Part shown: positions 4,186 to 5,446 of the stretch, in pieces
Layout: every line of letters starts with the position of its first letter
Position numbering within the stretch: the first letter of the stretch is position 1
Assembly: GCA_016178125.1 (NCBI GenBank)
Contig: JACOTV010000096.1
Span: 1-5,446, forward strand
Length of the DNA stretch: 5,446 bases
Direction: 5' to 3'
Origin: Candidatus Microgenomates bacterium
GTDB lineage: Bacteria; Patescibacteriota; Microgenomatia; UBA1406; GWC2-37-13
The notes under the pieces: generated by a model
The model's input: only the letters and a program-made list of their open reading frames with translations
What the model was told of the DNA's origin: nothing
The model's database searches: none
Position numbers and translations under genes: made by a program

Positions 4186-5446
4186 CTAATTTACCTGATA
4201 CAGAGCCCCAATCCCATTGGAGGATGTGAAGATTTTTTTACCAAGTTGTTCAAACTTTTTTTCGTTCAGATCTTTGTATTTTTCACGTTCGAGGCTAGAA
4301 ACCACGACATATTTGATCTTGTATTTGCTAATTAGGGCTCTGGTTAGCTCTAAATCGGGCGACTGGTACAGATCGTTAATCTCGGGAATGCGGCTGCCCA
4401 CTACATCGGCGTTTCCGCGCCATAGCCATTCATGTACCCACCATCCTGCGACCGTTGGAAGCCCCGTAAACGAAGAGATCCGTTCGTAGTCGGTGTAGGA
4501 GTCCCCCTGGGCTTCCAGGATGACCGGTTGCCCGCTCACGCGCGTATTTAAGTACTGTATGAGTTCGCTGTCGTGTGGATAGCTGTCGGCGATCCATTTC
4601 TGCCCGTCAAGCTGGGGCATTTTATCGAGCTTGCCGTAGTACGAGGGCACCGAATAGAACGGATAGATAAATACCAGTACGAAAAAGAATAAATAGATAG
4701 CCTTGAGCAGATACTTACCGTTAGCCTGCATAACCGATATGCGGTAGAAGACATACGCCGAGGCGATGCCCATCATCATGAACGCTTGGTACCCTAGTTT
4801 AAACATGGTGTTCGCCCTAAAATGCTGCGGATAAATATCTTTAATGTAAAAGAATTCGGGAATAGAAATAAGGAAGAATCCGAGCATAAACAAAAGAAGC
4901 GGAATCGTGTCTTGGTCGCGATTTTTTCCTGGCTTGTCGCGGAACATCACATATACAAATAAAATGAGCGATACCAGATAAAATCCCCATAAAACAAGGA
5001 GCATCCACGGTGGTGACACTTGGCAGTTCCCTTTTTCAAACAAGAACGGACCTACCTTCACAAGCTTCACCAAAAACGCGGGCGCACAGTTGACCCCTAT
5101 ACCTGAGGCAAATGGCTTGAAAAACAGCGAGAACGGCAGCGCAAACAGCCCAAATGATACCCCCGTTGTGGCGACCGCCAAGAAGAAGCGGTCGGAGAAT
5201 TTGAAAAGGAGGAGGTATGCGCCCAGAAGGAGCAGAAAATAGATCGGACCATCAAATGCATTGGTCATGTAGTGAACCGCCAGCATAAAACCAAAGAGGG
5301 TAGCATGCAATATAAGAGGAATGGACTGTTTCAGAAAGCGAGTTGGTTCCTTGAGCGCGTGTACCGGCGGTGGTATAACATGGACGTGTTTTTTGTGCGT
5401 GCGGGGGCGGGCCGCGCGGGTGGTAAGCGCCTCGACGGCGCGGCCC
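4186..5446 (-). CDS. DUF2298 (Chlor_Arch_YYY) membrane protein, C-terminal part
   Basis: The frame ends at TAG 4188-4186 and is open to the window edge, giving 419 visible residues. The TTG at 5310 is internal, since the frame continues upstream through a 40-residue Arg/His/Pro-rich loop without a stop. Numbering from the first visible residue, there are about seven membrane segments (near 47-63, 65-82, 87-109, 145-168, 181-202, 220-240, 249-267) and then a soluble domain (268-419). Family signatures are NAFDGPIY (62-69), EFFYIKDIY (197-205), RANTMFKLG (210-218) and TGLPTVAGWWVHEWLWRG (327-344), then the YVVVSSLEREKY strand-helix near the end. DUF2298 proteins occur in Chloroflexi, archaea and CPR bacteria; they resemble GT-C type membrane glycosyltransferases in layout, and their biochemical role is unproven to my knowledge. 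The position near GT2, GT4 and glf genes fits envelope glycosylation. The N-terminal half, where GT-C catalytic acids would be, is outside the window. Confidence 0.88.
   Translation of the reverse strand, partial: GRAVEALTTRAARPRTHKKHVHVIPPPVHALKEPTRFLKQSIPLILHATLFGFMLAVHYMTNAFDGPIYFLLLLGAYLLLFKFSDRFFLAVATTGVSFGLFALPFSLFFKPFASGIGVNCAPAFLVKLVKVGPFLFEKGNCQVSPPWMLLVLWGFYLVSLILFVYVMFRDKPGKNRDQDTIPLLLFMLGFFLISIPEFFYIKDIYPQHFRANTMFKLGYQAFMMMGIASAYVFYRISVMQANGKYLLKAIYLFFFVLVFIYPFYSVPSYYGKLDKMPQLDGQKWIADSYPHDSELIQYLNTRVSGQPVILEAQGDSYTDYERISSFTGLPTVAGWWVHEWLWRGNADVVGSRIPEINDLYQSPDLELTRALISKYKIKYVVVSSLEREKYKDLNEKKFEQLGKKIFTSSNGIGALYQVN

Noticed and set aside
4217..4489. Plus-strand 90-codon frame inside DUF2298
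   Set aside because: It is a shadow frame; the minus strand encodes the conserved DUF2298 soluble domain here.
4574..4582. Another DnaA-like box (TGTGGATAG, minus orientation CTATCCACA)
   Set aside because: It is a single one-mismatch site inside coding sequence with no partner sites, as expected by chance.

Overview
This looks like chromosomal sequence of a small-genome bacterium, most plausibly a member of the Candidate Phyla Radiation (Patescibacteria, for example Saccharibacteria or Microgenomates). The reasons are the gene mix (compact GT2 and GT4 glycosyltransferases, glf, a cytoplasmic EEP-fold protein, a DUF2298/'YYY' membrane protein), the absence of convincing Shine-Dalgarno sites, and very short or absent 5' leaders. 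TGA acts as a normal stop (glf and the second GT2 end with it), which argues against the TGA-glycine code of Gracilibacteria and Absconditabacteria. The lineage is an inference and was not tested by any search.

Layout. Positions 1-278 (minus) hold the N-terminal part of a GT4 glycosyltransferase, cut by the window edge. It is divergent from a plus-strand cluster at 417-2966: a GT2 glycosyltransferase, UDP-galactopyranose mutase (glf) and a second GT2 that overlaps glf by 4 bases. This cluster is read as a surface-glycan module: Glf makes UDP-galactofuranose, and one or both GT2 enzymes may use it. The second GT2 ends exactly where a convergent gene for an endonuclease/exonuclease/phosphatase-fold protein (2967-3686, minus) ends.

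Positions 3687-4185 are the least ordinary part. They contain three DnaA-box-like 9-mers in a row, an AT-rich stretch with a perfect 8-bp inverted repeat, a near-consensus sigma-70 promoter placed so that a 49-residue basic small protein (3877-4026, plus) would be translated without a leader, a long bidirectional terminator hairpin, and a second strong promoter on the minus strand that would make a transcript of only about 95 nt ending at that hairpin. Positions 4186-5446 (minus) are a partial DUF2298-family multi-pass membrane protein that stays open to the window end.

A recurring feature is a -10 element, usually of the extended TGn type, lying only 5-12 nt before a start codon. It is seen at five transcription units and suggests leaderless or near-leaderless mRNAs. 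No rRNA, tRNA, CRISPR array or transposase was seen.
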